From Calycina herbarum (lineage: Eukaryota > Ascomycota > Leotiomycetes > Helotiales > Pezizellaceae), in contig LLEY01000213.1 in NCBI GenBank assembly GCA_001414485.1, positions 27,143 to 91,142 on the forward strand: 64,000 nt of DNA. Direction: 5' to 3'. Of the stretch, positions 1 to 11,709 are shown piece by piece (the first letter of the stretch is position 1; the number at the start of each line of letters is the position of its first letter). A program made the translations under genes and the position numbers. The notes under the pieces are model-generated. The model was given only the letters and a program-made list of their open reading frames with translations. It ran no database searches and was not told where the DNA came from.

Positions 1-79
1 GCTTGAAAAGTTGTATAAAAGTCCCTTCTTTCCCTTCAAAGGTCTCCCATCTTTATCTCCTACTTCCATATTTTATTAC

Positions 80-224
80 TGTCGGTACATAACTCTGGTG
101 AATAGCACCCTGCACGAGAGCCTGTAGGGTACCACCTCTCTTTACCTTTACTCTTCATACAAGAAGAAATACAACAGAGATTATATTTGTGTATCACCTT
201 TTTACGACTACCAGGTCGTACCAA
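80..224. repeat. Left copy of a short inverted-repeat element (MITE-like)
   Basis: This 145 bp block is repeated in inverted orientation at 1501-1703. It begins TGTCGGTA and ends in GGTCGTACCAA, the reverse complement of the start of the right copy. The two copies match along most of their length; the left lacks about 55 bp that are present near 1610-1665 of the right. No coding capacity is visible. It could be a non-autonomous element or the ends of a larger one, but the right copy splits a transposase frame, so a separate mobile unit is favoured. Confidence 0.65.
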
Positions 225-908
225 TAATTACTCCTGGAGAGTATCACTTTTTACCCCTCTTTTTTACCCCGCCACGCTAAAACAAACACCGAAAACACCT
301 AAAATCATTCCACCACCAACACTACTAACCCCTCAAAAGTTCAACCACATCTTTTACTATCACTTCTCTACTATTTTACCTCAATCAGTACCTATTCATC
401 TTATTTTTCCTACTTTTACCTGCCTCCTTTACCACTAAAATTGTCCTCCCACGCGTCCTCTCCTAGTTTCAATACCACTACACCCGTTTTCTGCTGTAAC
501 AGGCTTGAAGTTGAGCAAAATAAGCATGCCAAGTGCCTCAAAATAAAATCCTGGAGAAAATTAATTTCTTACAACGTACCAAATATTGGAGTTGTTCCTG
601 TACCCCGGAGTGAACTAGATAGGCTTGACTTGTGTAGTAAATGCTACGTTGGTACTTTTTTGTGTGATTAGGACAGTATAAATGGCGGCAGATGTTTTTT
701 TATATATAAAATTAAATGTGTTGATTTTTGCAAGTGAGTAAAAAAAATCTGGGAGCTTCATTTTAAATCTTGGCGAACTATTAGTATACGGCAGTGCATA
801 TTACGTAGTAACAATACGCTTTTTAAATTTATTACTTACAACTGGATTTGAGGTAGTAACGAATAGTAATAAAAATACTCCAGTATTTTACTGCCAGTAC
901 ACTACTGA

Positions 909-2349
909 CACCTCTGGTTCAATGCATACAAGAAGGTAGTCCGGGAGGAAAAAATTGAGCAGGAGAACATATATAATATGGATGAATCTGGATTCTCAAT
1001 TGGACCAATGGAATCAACTCGAACTATTATCGATTTTACCCTTCGTACAGAGCATCAGGCTCATCCCGGTCGTCAAGAATGGATTTCCATGGTTGAATGT
1101 ATTTGCGCAGACGGGAATTTTCTTCCGCCACTAGGAATATTCAAGGGAAGAACGTCCTTCAGCATTAGATACTAGACAATATTCTAGGCAAATAGGTTTT
1201 CTCAGCAAATACAAAAGGGTAGACAAGTAATCTTCATGGGTTGGAGTGGCTAAAACACGTCTTTGAACCTACAACTCATACAAAAGCAAATGGCAAATAC
1301 CATCTCCTTGTCTACGATGTCCACGACTCTCATATTAGTAGAAGTTTTGTAGCTCACTGCCTTCAAACCCGAATTATACTTCTTATCCTTCCACCTCATA
1401 CATCGCATCTACTTCAACCACTAGATATCGCAATATTCAGCCTATTAAAGAAGCAACTAACAGCAGCGCTTTCTCACCTTAACGAAGCACAACTTATACT
1501 GTTGGTACGACCTGGTAGTCGTAAAAGGTGATACACAAACATAATCTCTGTTTGTATTCATTCGTGTATGAAGAGTAAAGGTAAAGAGAGGTGGTATCCT
1601 ACAGGCTTAAGTATGTGAGTAGCAAGCCACTCACATGACCTAAAGCATGTGGGTCCACCAGGCTCTCGTGCAAGGTGCTATTCACCAGAATTATATACCG
1701 ACATATACAAATACAAAAGTTTAAATAAATGGAGGCATATATTCAAGCTCGAGTAGATGTATTCAACAGTAAGAATATTGAATCCGCATGACGCGGCGCT
1801 GGCTTAGTCCCATTCAACCCACAAAGAGCGCTTCGTAGCATGGCCCCAAAGACAACCCCCGAGGTTGAAAGGCCAAAAACACCGACCCAATTCGATATCT
1901 TCAATCAAGTCTTTATAAATAGTTCAACTCTAGACGATGTAACGTTAAGGACAGCAAATAGGCTTCTTAACTCGACTATTAACAGTCGTATGATACCTTC
2001 AACACCAGTCCGCCAATATATCCAAAAACTAACGACGGGAACTGAGCAACTTCGAGCACGAAGTATTATCCACTAACACGATGCAAACAACCTACGATCG
2101 ATTATAAAGAAGCGTATCACCCGTACAAAAGGAAAGAGGGTCGTTTTAAAGGGTCACTTCCATATTTCTACGCAAGAATTACATGACGCAGTAGTAGAAG
2201 CCGAAAATGCTACAAAAAAGCGTGCATGTAAAAAGGCAAAAATGAAGGGCAAGGCTAACTCAAATATAACTGAGAGTGAAGACGTTATTGAAGAAAAAAC
2301 TAGAGATGAATCTGAAAGCGAAATTAGGGATTGTATTATAGTTGATTGT
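909..2349 (+). pseudogene. Decayed pogo/Fot1-type (DDE_1) transposase
   Basis: A relic of a Tc1/mariner-superfamily, pogo/Fot1-like transposase, the enzyme that cuts and pastes the element at TA sites. The frame can be followed from WFNAYKKVVREEK (915 on) through NMDESGF (975-995, first catalytic Asp), a region with a TGG-to-TAG change (about 1220), YDVHDSH (1312-1332, second Asp) and QPLDIAIF (1417-1440, third Asp). The repeat at 1501-1703 then interrupts it. It resumes at about 1733 with EAYIQARVDVFNSKNIESAW and FNPQRALRSM and runs, with an in-frame stop near 2074, to an acidic tail ending in DCIIVDC and a TGA at 2350. The N-terminal DNA-binding domain is not recognisable. Several stops and frameshifts show it is dead. 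All three acidic catalytic positions are still visible. Confidence 0.85.
1501..1703. repeat. Right copy of the inverted-repeat element, inserted in the transposase
   Basis: Reverse-complement partner of 80-224. It starts GTTGGTACGACCTGGTAG and ends ATATACCGACA. It carries an extra segment with a perfect 8-bp-arm hairpin, ATGTGAGT (1613-1620) and ACTCACAT (1629-1636). It lies inside the pogo-like transposase: catalytic-domain sequence stops just before it and the C-terminal part resumes just after it. Confidence 0.7.
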
Positions 2350-5300
2350 TGAATAAAATTGATTTTGGTTAGGTGGTACCCCGCAATTAGACGCATTACG
2401 TGATGACTTACGTTAGTGTCACCCCCTGTTGGTTCCAACGGAATCCCTGCTAACTCTTAAATTAATCTACATGTTCACGACCTCTATTTCTGATTGCTAC
2501 TTTATTCCAAGAATATATGTTATTCGAGAAGGATTTTGAGATTCAGAAAAGACAGCAAAAGACGTCGACGATAGGACTGATGGGTTTTGGTTGGATTAAG
2601 AGGCTGTCCAAAGTATTGTTTGTAGAGGTCCCAAGGCTGCTTCCCGTCTCATTTGCCGAATCTGTGTTTCAGAACTGGGCAAATGTTGGGAGAGAGAACT
2701 TGGTGTGACCGACCAGCAAAGAAGTTGTTGAGAGAAGATATCAAAGTGCTGCCGGGATGTCCATTCAGAACTTTGTAAAAGCCGTGTCCAAACCCCCACA
2801 GTATGGAGTTGCGAGGTCTAGTGAGGAATTAAAGGAGCGTGTTGACCGAATCTAAACACCTAAGGTTTTATATACGCCGATGTTGAATCTATTGATCGAT
2901 TTTCAAGAACAACGGCTACTGTCTAAGTTTTTGCGACAGGAAACGCTTGATAAAGGTGGCCGAGCGCGGATCGAGATCTCTGTTGTTGTTGATGATGGCG
3001 ATATTGTATGGAATTTCGTCTAAAGTGATATTCGTTGCCTGGCGAGTAAAATGAGAATGGAAAATGAGGTGCCTGCGCTGGTGTAGACTGTCGCGATTGT
3101 TGCAAGTAGAATACAGTTACGAGGGTATACCTGACAAGGTCTACTGGTAGGTTGTGAGGTTGGTTGGAAGGATCAAGGAGGGATCGAGTGCGAAGAGAAT
3201 GGGTTAAATGGGGAAAGAAGAGACGTTTTTAAAAAAGAACTAGCCCTCGATTAGCAAGGGAAGAAGAGATAGAAGGAAGGAGCAAAGGAGAAGCAATGAG
3301 GCTGTGAAGATAATAATGATTTAAGAAAAGAGCCAAGGAAAGAGCAGACGAGAGAGAAGAGTGGCTCAGAGCAGAGCCTCGGGAGCTCGCACTAAGTGAT
3401 CATACTACACCAGACTTACACTTTTCCCTGTGGCCTAAAATGGATACAGTTCCACCTACTCGCACCTATAGAATGATGCTCTTCTAACAATGCAGGGGCA
3501 GCTTGTCCTTCGCCTCCTCCGTTTTTCAACTAGCCCTCGAACCTCAACCCCTTGACAACCGACGACTCAGAACCCCGTCCTCTATCACAGAATTTACAGA
3601 GATCAGTCAAAATGTTATAATTAGACGGTCTGAGGGCTTGATTAGCCTATTCAAGAGCTTTCTAGTGTTGAGATGTGACTCACTTTTAATGGTGTTACTT
3701 TGGAGGAGTCCGCTTGGCCTCAAATGTCTATATATGTAGCCCTCCCCTCCTTCTTTGGAGGGGTACCGAATTCAGATGTTCAGCCAAAACCCCTGTATAT
3801 TTCAAGATCCAGTTCAACGTCTGTAACGAGGAGAGTTGATTGCCAATCGAATTAGGGAGCCCCTTGAAAGGTGGTTGCTTAAAACAGGGCAAGCTTAGAC
3901 TTTCGTTTCATGTGTGCTGGTGGCGGGTAAATCAGGGGCTTATCTTGGTCGGCTACCAACATCCTACCCGCCGATACGAACTACTCTAGTTCTCCACCCG
4001 GGATGAGTTTAATGCTTTCTCCGTCGACTTTGGATATCACTTTAAACGGGGTACATTTATAATATCGCCCCCAGCTACTCTAACTTGACAGCTTTCGCTT
4101 CTGCAAGTCTAATCCAACACCAGCCAAACAAAGCAACGGCTTTCAAATTCCTCTCTCACAATCATCTTATCGTCCTCACGAGTCAAAAATGTAAAATAAG
4201 AACGTTTGATATTCATTGTTAATACCGGATTCCATATATTTAGCCTTCGTATCCTCTTATTCATAGACTTGACCGAAGGCGTTGCCCACGCCAACGTATG
4301 TCCATCAAACGAGCAAAACCCTGCATAACTCGTCGCCGAAGAATTTCCACGGATTTATGCGCGGAATTTTCGTCTGATGAAAAACCTTCTTCTTCTTTCG
4401 TATGGCCACACAACAGAGAAAGGGCATGCCCGATTCATCGGTAACATGAGATGTGCCCAACTTTTCAGGCGATTAAGACATAAACTCACAACACCACGAA
4501 TATTCCTCAAGTACGTCATATTTCTAGACAAGGCTACTCCATGTTCCTTGTATCCTAAGATAGTTCGCATACGAGCAAGCAAGGTTGGCACTCCTACGTC
4601 AGTTTCACCCCTTTCGGATCAAAAGTTACTCCTTTAAAGTTAAACAAATTATTGACATGTCTTCTGTAGTGACCCTAACACTGCCCAGTTTCATTCTGGT
4701 TCTTAGTATCAATGACTCCACATCCATCGGCAACCGTGCACCAGTTCCGCCCGAGTTTACCGATCTAGCAGTACACTTCTTTAATCAATTTCACACTGCG
4801 TTATACCAAAGTCAGTCACGATGTTTTTGACATCGTGACCTTGGCAAGAAGACGTTCGCCCGATGATGCTGATCATTCATTCTTGTAGCGAGAATAAGAG
4901 TAGCATTGCAAATGGCTAATGGAGTTTTTTGATGATATCTAAATATTTTGTAAAGTATACGTTCTAGATTTCTTTTTGTTAGCCTTGTTCATTTCCTAGA
5001 ATTTACAGATATATCTTCGGATTCCTGCACCTCTTGGCATCTCCGCCCACCCATTCCCACTGCTAAGTAAATTTAGATCTCGGATATGTAAAACAAAGGG
5101 GAGATCCACATTATGGAAATAGCATTTACTAACCCAGTCAAACATGAACACCATAGAAAGGTGATCCTCATGTTCTAACAGGGACGGGAAGAAGTTGACT
5201 GGGGAAAGGAAACGAAGATAAAATGAGCTTCTCAACCCTCAATTCTCTTTTTTTCTCACCAGCCTTCCGAGCCTTGCATTCGCTTTAGTCTCTCTTTCAC

Positions 5301-5453
5301 TTTTTATAGATCTTACTTCCCTTCTCTTCAATTATTTCATTGATTGATTCAACCTTTTATATTCCAAGTTGATCGATTCAAATATTTGCCTGTCATTTCA
5401 CAAGCCGCCTGTCTGTCAACAATATCATACTAAATCTCTTCGAAACTAACACT
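2350..5453. other. Non-coding stretch with no supportable gene
   Basis: About 3.1 kb without a gene I can defend. The short open frames (for example 2517-2708 and 4377-4637) overlap on both strands and lack recognisable motifs. Visible structure includes a purine-rich strand at about 3180-3380 and a perfect hairpin at 4815-4839 (arms GTCACGATGT / ACATCGTGAC, 5 nt loop). The last 150 bp before 5454 are CT-rich, as in fungal core promoters. Confidence 0.5.
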
Positions 5454-6914
5454 ATGCATTTCAAATCAACCCTCCTTCTCGCCTCGCTCCAGTTTGTTGC
5501 AGCGACCCCTATTGCCATGCCTCAGGGCACTGGTGCCGGTGCTGATTCTTGTCCTTCTGAGGACTTAATCGCAGCAACTTGGACGAAGAACAAAGTCGAT
5601 GATTTCCTTACGAGCGCTGCAAAGAATATCAGCAAAAACAACAATGTCCAGGGTCTGGCTTCTTCAATGGGTGCACCCAACTTTTTTTGGTACGTGATAG
5701 TTGAAACAAACATGCTAAATCAGTAAGCTAATAAACGTAGTGGGCTTGATAGTTTCTGCAACGCCGGGCAACCTTGTCTTCCAGTTACTCTTCCTGCATG
5801 GTAAGCGCATCATTAACGAACTTCAAAAAAGTCATACAACTAACCAAGTATCATTTAGGTACGGTCTGGTCGCTATTCAGAACTACAATTCATATATGAA
5901 CTCTTTGAACACGGCGGTTGGCTTTGCAACTAGCATAATGGCTCTGGAAATGCCAGAAGTTATCAAAGACTTCTGGCCTTCACCAGTCGACAATGTGACT
6001 CCTCTAAAGGAGCTGAACGCTATTGTAACCTTTGGCCTAAGTGTGAGTGAGGTTCTTGGAACACTTTTTCCTCATTCTGATCCTCTCTGGAGTCTGGTTT
6101 CTTTTGTCTGAGACACTTACTCCTGAGGCATACCCCTAAACACCTGAACATTTTCCCTAAAAAGTAAACTGACTTTATATTTATTTAGGTTGTTCCATTT
6201 ACAGGATCCCTTGCCAAAGTTTCGTCGATCGCTACTGGTGTTACTGGCCTTTTGACCGGCCCTCGATTGAAAGCCCCTGCCGCGCCAGATCTATTTGTCA
6301 AATGGAGTGAGGTTGGCGTCAGTCTTGCCCAGGCTGCGAAAGACTATTCATCTGCTATCTCGACATCTCTCCGAGACACCCTCGATGCCCCCATTGACAA
6401 CAAGGACACGGGAATCAACGCTCTTTTGGCTGGAGGGCAATTCTTGGGTGTCGCCCAGAATTTTACACAAGCAGACATGCAGGCGAAGATCTCAGCTAAC
6501 ATGAAGCTTCGCGCCATAGCTCTCGCACTCCAAGCACAAAAGGCTTTTATCTACAGAGCCAACACTGGTGGAAAGGGTAGCTGCATGAATACTAACAATG
6601 ACGCTCATCGCCTTTGCACCACGATTGATGGTTCAGAATGGAGCTTCGATTTGCGAATGGGTGACTCCACACAAACTGGTATCGCCCAATTGATCCTCGA
6701 CAAATATAAGATCGACAAGAAAATCTTCTTACAGGGTCCTTCGGATTGCTTTAATACTCATGGAACGCAGTTGTTCACCCCTGACATTTTACCTCTAGAG
6801 GCTAAGCAGGACAGTTGTATCTTCAACTTACTAGTTTGCACAATCACGAAAGAAGATACCTTTGCTGCGGGATCCCTACTGAAATTCTGCAGAACACAGA
6901 ACATCGACGTATAA
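5454..6914 (+). CDS. Secreted protein of unknown function (4 exons, 401 aa)
   Basis: Exons 5454-5689, 5741-5800, 5859-6042 and 6189-6914 join into one 1206 bp frame. The introns are 51, 58 and 146 bp with GTACGT, GTAAGC and GTGAGT donors and TAG acceptors; phases agree at each junction. The protein opens with a signal peptide (MHFKSTLLLASLQFVAATP, cleavage around residue 18) and has no later membrane segment, so secretion is expected. A cysteine-containing block (CGLDSFCNAGQPC) spans the first splice junction and is followed by an aromatic motif (YGLVAIQNYNSYMNS) and a long helical region. C-terminal cysteines (SCMNT, HRLCTT, DCF, SCIF, VCTI, KFC) suggest disulfides. It resembles a conserved family of fungal secreted proteins without known function (possibly Pfam DUF7872, recalled but not checked). 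A CT-rich promoter precedes the ATG. Confidence 0.85.
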
Positions 6915-7545
6915 GTATCAGTCTGAGATAGCAGTTTAATGGTAGATAGCCGGTTTAGGAAACCAGGAAATCACATTTAAGATGTTGTTTATCAGGGATT
7001 GCACCCTGACTATAGCGATCACGTGCGCGCTTAGCTTGAGGACAGCTGTCCTTTGGGAGATGCCTTGCTTCCTTACTTTCTTGCTTTCTTTCTTTAGCTT
7101 GCGTTCTTGTACATAGACAGCCTCTGTAGTTCAATTCACGAGTACTCGCTACAAGCCCTGACATTGTTGTGCTGGATCCACTTTCTTATTTGCACTACTT
7201 AAAGCTGGTCTGCCTAAAAAGATTCCATGTCTGCCTAATCCGCTTTGTACTCTATATAAACACCTATGACAACTACCTATTACAATTCAATCAATTCTCC
7301 ATGACCTTCAGTATCCAATACTCTCTCTGACCTGTGATGGAGTGGAACAGTGAATTAATAGTTCGGAATTAGTTCCGAAGTCAGAGTTCAGTTAGGGCTT
7401 AGTCCTAAGCTTTGACCACTTTCTTGTACCTAAATAGCCCCGCCACTTGGAACTCTTCTCTCCTTGTGGTGAATCTGAATTATACCTAAACAAGTCCCCA
7501 TGACAGCTATAGATATTTTAAATTATACCTACACAATCTAGGCCA
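6915..7545. other. Intergenic; possible solo-LTR-like segment
   Basis: No gene is seen. A segment from about 7336 (TGTGATGGAGTGG) to about 7493 has the feel of a solo LTR, with a near-palindrome TTCGGAATTAGTTCCGAA in its first third. I found no matching second copy or target duplication in the window, so this is only a suggestion. Confidence 0.25.
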
Positions 7546-7830
7546 CACTAACAATAAACGCTGTAGATGTGGAAGACAAGAGACTCCTACTCACCTCCTT
7601 CTTAGCTGGCCAGAAACTAGAGATGCTGGGAAAGTACTAAAACGCAACCTTCTCAAGCACCACATTTGAGAGTTTACTATGAAATCCCTCCTTCATACTA
7701 CCAAAGGAATGGAGGCCATATTAGACTTCCTTCGCACCACTGAAATAGCCACTAGAATATAGCACATATAACAAGTAGCCGGGGATAAGGACAGGGAAGA
7801 GTAGGGTACAGGGCGTGAAACGCGGGGGCG
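7546..7830 (+). pseudogene. 3' remnant of a Tad-like LINE ORF2
   Basis: The plus strand encodes a fragment reading KRCRCGRQETPTHLLLSW, which matches the C-terminal cysteine/histidine motif of LINE reverse-transcriptase ORFs (CxCG...ETxxHLLLxC; the last Cys is Trp here). A helical tail follows (GMEAILDFLRTTEIATRI). Stops TGA, TAG and TAA interrupt it. Only the 3' end of the element is left, as expected for a 5'-truncated LINE insertion. The same motif occurs in the larger LINE at about 26.5 kb (YAGRRETVEHLVLFC), but the sequences differ enough to be another family or an old copy. Confidence 0.7.
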
Positions 7831-7921
7831 TACCACAACATATTATCTTTCTTTTGTTATAACCAGAAACCCTACAGCTTCCAACAACCCAACAACTGTA
7901 TTCACCAGAACCCCCTTCTCA

Positions 7922-8038
7922 TATATATATATATATATTACAGCTTCATCTATCTGCTAGAGGGAAACCCCCAGCCGTGTTACTATAGTCTCAGGCTCAC
8001 ACAGCACGTTAAAAGGAACAATAATAATAATAATAATT
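7922..8038. repeat. Microsatellites (AT)n and (AAT)n
   Basis: An (AT) run at about 7922-7938 and an (AAT) run at about 8019-8037. They lie just beyond the LINE remnant and could derive from its tail. Confidence 0.8.
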
Positions 8039-8104
8039 AACCTAACCCTAATAAGTCGGGTTGACCCCCTCGGCAATTCTACACTAGTGGGTTGTATGGG
8101 ATAT

Positions 8105-8131
8105 AAAGTCGGGTTGAGTCAACCCGACTTT
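8105..8131. repeat. Perfect hairpin, 12 bp arms
   Basis: AAAGTCGGGTTG (8105-8116), loop AGT, CAACCCGACTTT (8120-8131). Part of the left arm (AAGTCGGGTTGA) also occurs about 50 bp upstream as a direct copy. Confidence 0.85.
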
Positions 8132-8672
8132 GGAATTATGGATAGGAGTTTTTAGGAGAGGTGTGTAATACAACTGAAATAAAAACAAATAGATATTTTC
8201 ATGTATTCACCAATTTTTTAGGCGCTTGAACTCGAAGTACCTACGATTTGTCTCGTTACAGAGGGCGTCTCGGCACGCAGGGATAGACGTCAAATATTAT
8301 TAAGATTAAAAGGGGGACAGAGAAAGGGAAAAAAACTCGAGCATCCATCCACAGGATAGGATATCTCAAGCCCAAATACTCGGATGCACAAAAACGTACC
8401 ACGCCGACAAACCATGTCCGTTGGTGGATCCGAGCCTAAATACACTTACCCTCCTCTTATTTAAATGTTAAAATTAATATTCAGGACAGTGGGGGAGGGG
8501 AAAGAGCGATGGCAAGCTCCCTCTGCCAGGGATCCACATGATTAGTTGATCCCCAGCTTGCCGGCCTGGAGGTTGGGACCGAGAGTGCAAAATTTCAACC
8601 ACGCCTAGAGCACACTTCAAAAAGAAGCAATTGAGGACGAACTACATCATCAGTTCAAAAGCATAAATTTGA

Positions 8673-8880
8673 GACCAGGTCCGATGATGGGAAATTTACC
8701 CATCATCGGACCTGGTCAATTACGCTGAGCCTTGAGTCGAGTGGTCAAATCAAGGCTCAGCGTACAAACCTCCCATTCTACGACCCGAGCCTCGAGATGG
8801 GAACTTTACCCATGCATCAGATCAAGTCAAAATTCCGAGCCACGCGGGTACGCCTTGATTTGATAAGTAGTCAAATCAAG
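8673..8880. repeat. Cluster of three perfect hairpins downstream of the membrane-protein gene
   Basis: Hairpin 1: 19 bp arms 8673-8691 and 8699-8717 around AAATTTA. Hairpin 2: 15 bp arms 8721-8735 and 8750-8764 around 14 nt. Hairpin 3: 10 bp arms 8854-8863 and 8871-8880 around TAAGTAG. Fragments of the same words (CGAGCCTCGAGATGGG, TTTACCCATGCATCAG) recur between hairpins 2 and 3. The last arm ends two bases before the stop codon region of the minus-strand gene at 8882, so the cluster would lie in its 3' UTR or terminator. A decayed foldback element is the alternative. Confidence 0.8.
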
Positions 8881-8881
8881 C

Positions 8882-9418
8882 TCAGACCTCAGCATACAAC
8901 CCCTTCATCCTCCTCACCGACCAGATCGCTCGAGCCTTGGCCTCTGCTCGTTCAACTCGTTTCTTGATTCTCCGTCGGTCAACGGCGCAGTACATCAAGG
9001 AAGCGAGGAGGAACACAGCGAAAAGCATCATGCCTCCGAATGCCCCGATCGCTGTAGCGCGGGGCATATCCAGGAAGGTATCAGACGTTGACTTGTTGGC
9101 ACGGGCGAAGACCGCCGGGCTTGGGATTTCAGCCATCTCGGAAGCGTGGTTCTCGGCACGCGCTGTGAGAGCGGGCGTTGGGGAGGCGCTGGATGATTGT
9201 GAGGCCGCGGGATGTGGTTTGAAGGGGCCCACCACCGTGGTTGAGGCGAAAGCTGGAGGGGCTGGCTTCTTGGTTACGGGAATGGCAGAAGGACGGGTTG
9301 ACGAACGAGGAGATAGGTCGCAAGAAGATTTACCGGGACACATCGTGTGGTGCTTGGTAACTGTCACTGTGCGATAGACTGTCTCAGTGTCGATATCCGG
9401 TGGGATAGTCGCGACCAT
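8882..9418 (-). CDS. Single-pass membrane protein, Ser/Thr/Pro-rich ectodomain (178 aa)
   Basis: An intronless minus-strand frame. Residues 1-120 are rich in Ser, Thr, Pro and Ala (TVTVTKHHTMCPGKSSC near the start). A hydrophobic segment follows at about 125-147 (AIGAFGGMMLFAVFLLASLM), then a basic stop-transfer sequence (DRRRIKKR) and a helical cytoplasmic tail. This is the layout of fungal cell-surface or sensor-like proteins; no family is recognised. The frame stays open for roughly 120 bp upstream of the chosen ATG, so the true start or an upstream exon may be missing. The GC-rich flank ends abruptly at about 9640 where the RIP-mutated island begins, so the 5' end may have been cut by that rearrangement. 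No signal peptide is visible at the ATG used. Confidence 0.6.
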   Translation of the reverse strand: MVATIPPDIDTETVYRTVTVTKHHTMCPGKSSCDLSPRSSTRPSAIPVTKKPAPPAFASTTVVGPFKPHPAASQSSSASPTPALTARAENHASEMAEIPSPAVFARANKSTSDTFLDMPRATAIGAFGGMMLFAVFLLASLMYCAVDRRRIKKRVERAEAKARAIWSVRRMKGLYAEV

Positions 9419-9735
9419 ACCACCGTCTCCATCCTCATCTCCTTCATGGCGAACGGGGTAGAGTTGCGACCGAAGTGGAAAGGGAGAGAGGGTTCTTATG
9501 GACGATGTCGAAAAGCAGCGTCGGAGCGAAGCGAGTGCGCCTTACCGGAAGCGGCGACGCACGGGCCCACGCGTTGCCAGAACGAGCACCGCTAAACTCA
9601 CTCGGGCAGACCCCCCGGAGCCTGCGCCCCGCTAACCGTCTCACAGAATACTTTCTTAACTACCCTCGATACTCTATTAATATAGTAATACTATTTAATT
9701 CGCTAAAGTGTTCTATAAACTTCTTAGTAACTATA

Positions 9736-10168
9736 ACGTGTATGTATAGCGAACCGGCTAAACAAGCGAACCGGCCAACTGAAAACACACCTAAAATCGC
9801 GATTTTGACATTTTAATATCTCTACGAACTATTAATCAAAAGTTTTAAAATTAAAACTTTGATTTCATTACTATATATATATTTAGAATTCTAAGTTTCA
9901 GACGCTATATGATTTTACTTAGCGATTCGCTTAAAAATACCCTTATAATCTTGTCTTTTTTCTTCTTCTTTTAATAACTTTTTAATATAAATTAGCCTCA
10001 GTCTTACATTTTATAACTTTTATATTTATATAGTAATGAAATCAAAGTTTTAATTTTGAAATTTTTAATCAACAATTCGTAAAGATATTAAAATATTAAA
10101 ATCGCGATTTTAGATATGTTTTCAGTTAGCCGGTTCGCTTATTTAGCCGGTTCGCTATACATGCACGT
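9736..10168. mobile_element. Pogo-type MITE with ~150 bp terminal inverted repeats
   Basis: 433 bp flanked by TA (9734-9735 and 10169-10170). The left end starts ACGTGTATGTATAGCG and the right end is CGCTATACATGCACGT. The arms stay complementary for about 150 bp and contain two copies of GCGAACCGG close to each end. It interrupts the outer gypsy element: the flanks join to match copy 2 near 18800. No coding capacity. Confidence 0.9.
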
Positions 10169-11709
10169 TATACTAGTACTATATAGTATTCCTAAATAAA
10201 TTATTTTATATATAAGTTAGAAATCTAAAGTTTCCTTTTCTTATACCTGTCTTTATATCTTTATTCTTCTTATAAACGATATATATTAATATCTTATTCC
10301 TATTCTAGGTTTCTTTCTTTTTAAAGTACCTAAGGTCGTTCTTTTTCCTAAGTATTCTAGATTTTATTTCTCTAGAGATTAATTTCTTCTAGAGCTATAA
10401 CTTTATAAAATATTAGAGCTATATCTTCGTTTTCAAAAGCTTTTAAGATTATAACCTTCTTATACTCTTTCTTTCCTTTATATCTAGGTTTCTAGCTAAG
10501 AGTATTAGCTTAAGCGTTTAATATTCTACTTATATAATATATAACGATATTAAACTCTAATAATATTTTAGACTACCTTACTAGTTGTCTAGTTATAAGT
10601 TCTTTTGTTTTTATAAACGTTTCTAAATTCTTATAGTCGGTTAAAACCGTAATCTAATGTTTTACTCTTTAAAGATATATCTTCTAATATTCTAATACTA
10701 ATACTATAATAAGTAATTCTTTATTAAAGATACTATAGTTCTACTATACTAGATTAAATGTTTTAGAGTAGTATATAATAGATATAAGCTTCTCTTTATT
10801 ATTTAGTTATAGATGAACAGTACCTACTACTATATCTAAGACGTCTGTTTCTACTATACTAGGTTTATCTATATTAAAATCGTATAAAATAGGTTTCTTA
10901 GCGAATTTTACTTTAATCTTCTAAAACGTATTCTTAGCTTATTTATCCTAGGTAAACATAGTAGCTTTTTTAGTTAGTATCGACATTAGTTTAGTAATCT
11001 TTATATAGTTTTTAATATATAGATAGTAGAAGTTTATAAATCTAAGAAAGAACTATATATTCTTTATACTTCTTAGTAACTTCTAGTTTAAGATATTCTA
11101 GATCTTTACTAGATCTATTTCTATTTTTTCTAAGCTAAACACCTATTTTAGGAAAAGGGTCTAAGTTACTCTAAACTTATATTTCAAAAGCTTAAGATAA
11201 GAATCCACTTTAAGTAGTTAACGTAGAACTTCTCTTATATATTCTTTATATTCCTCTGCTTTCTCTAAAAAGATTAGAATATTATCTAGATAATATATTA
11301 CTATTACTCTTAGAAGATCTTCTAAAATATTATTATTTTATCTCTAGTATATAGCTAGTATATTATATAGTCTAAATAGTATAACTGTATATTTATAGAG
11401 ACCTAATAGTAAAGCGAATATGGTTTTCTATTTATTTCTAACTTTTATTTATATAAGTCTATAAGCGTTTTATTAATCTAATTTCGTAAATCGTACAGCT
11501 CTATCTAACTTGTTTTATAAGTACTAGCTACTAGGCAACGGATAAGCGTTCTTAACTGTAGCGTAGTTTACTTCTCTATAATTAATATATACTCTTCTAT
11601 CTAAGTCGCTCTTTTTCTTAATAATTAGTATATTTAAGGTAATTAGTAACTTAGATTTTCTAATATATCTCTTCTTAATACCTTTCTTTATATAACTTTC
11701 AATTCTCTA

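Noticed and set aside
4355..4637. Overlapping frames on both strands with basic proteins
   Set aside because: Neither strand has homology I recognise, and the neighbouring sequence is non-coding in character.
7922..8060. Possible telomere-like CCTAACCCTAA near 8040
   Set aside because: Only about two units next to microsatellites; too short to call an interstitial telomeric repeat.
8673..8880. CRISPR-like array from repeated words
   Set aside because: The words are inverted rather than direct, spacing is irregular, and the host is a fungus.
8937..9377. 146 aa plus-strand frame
   Set aside because: Shadow of the membrane-protein gene; the minus strand has a coherent TM segment and stop-transfer signal.
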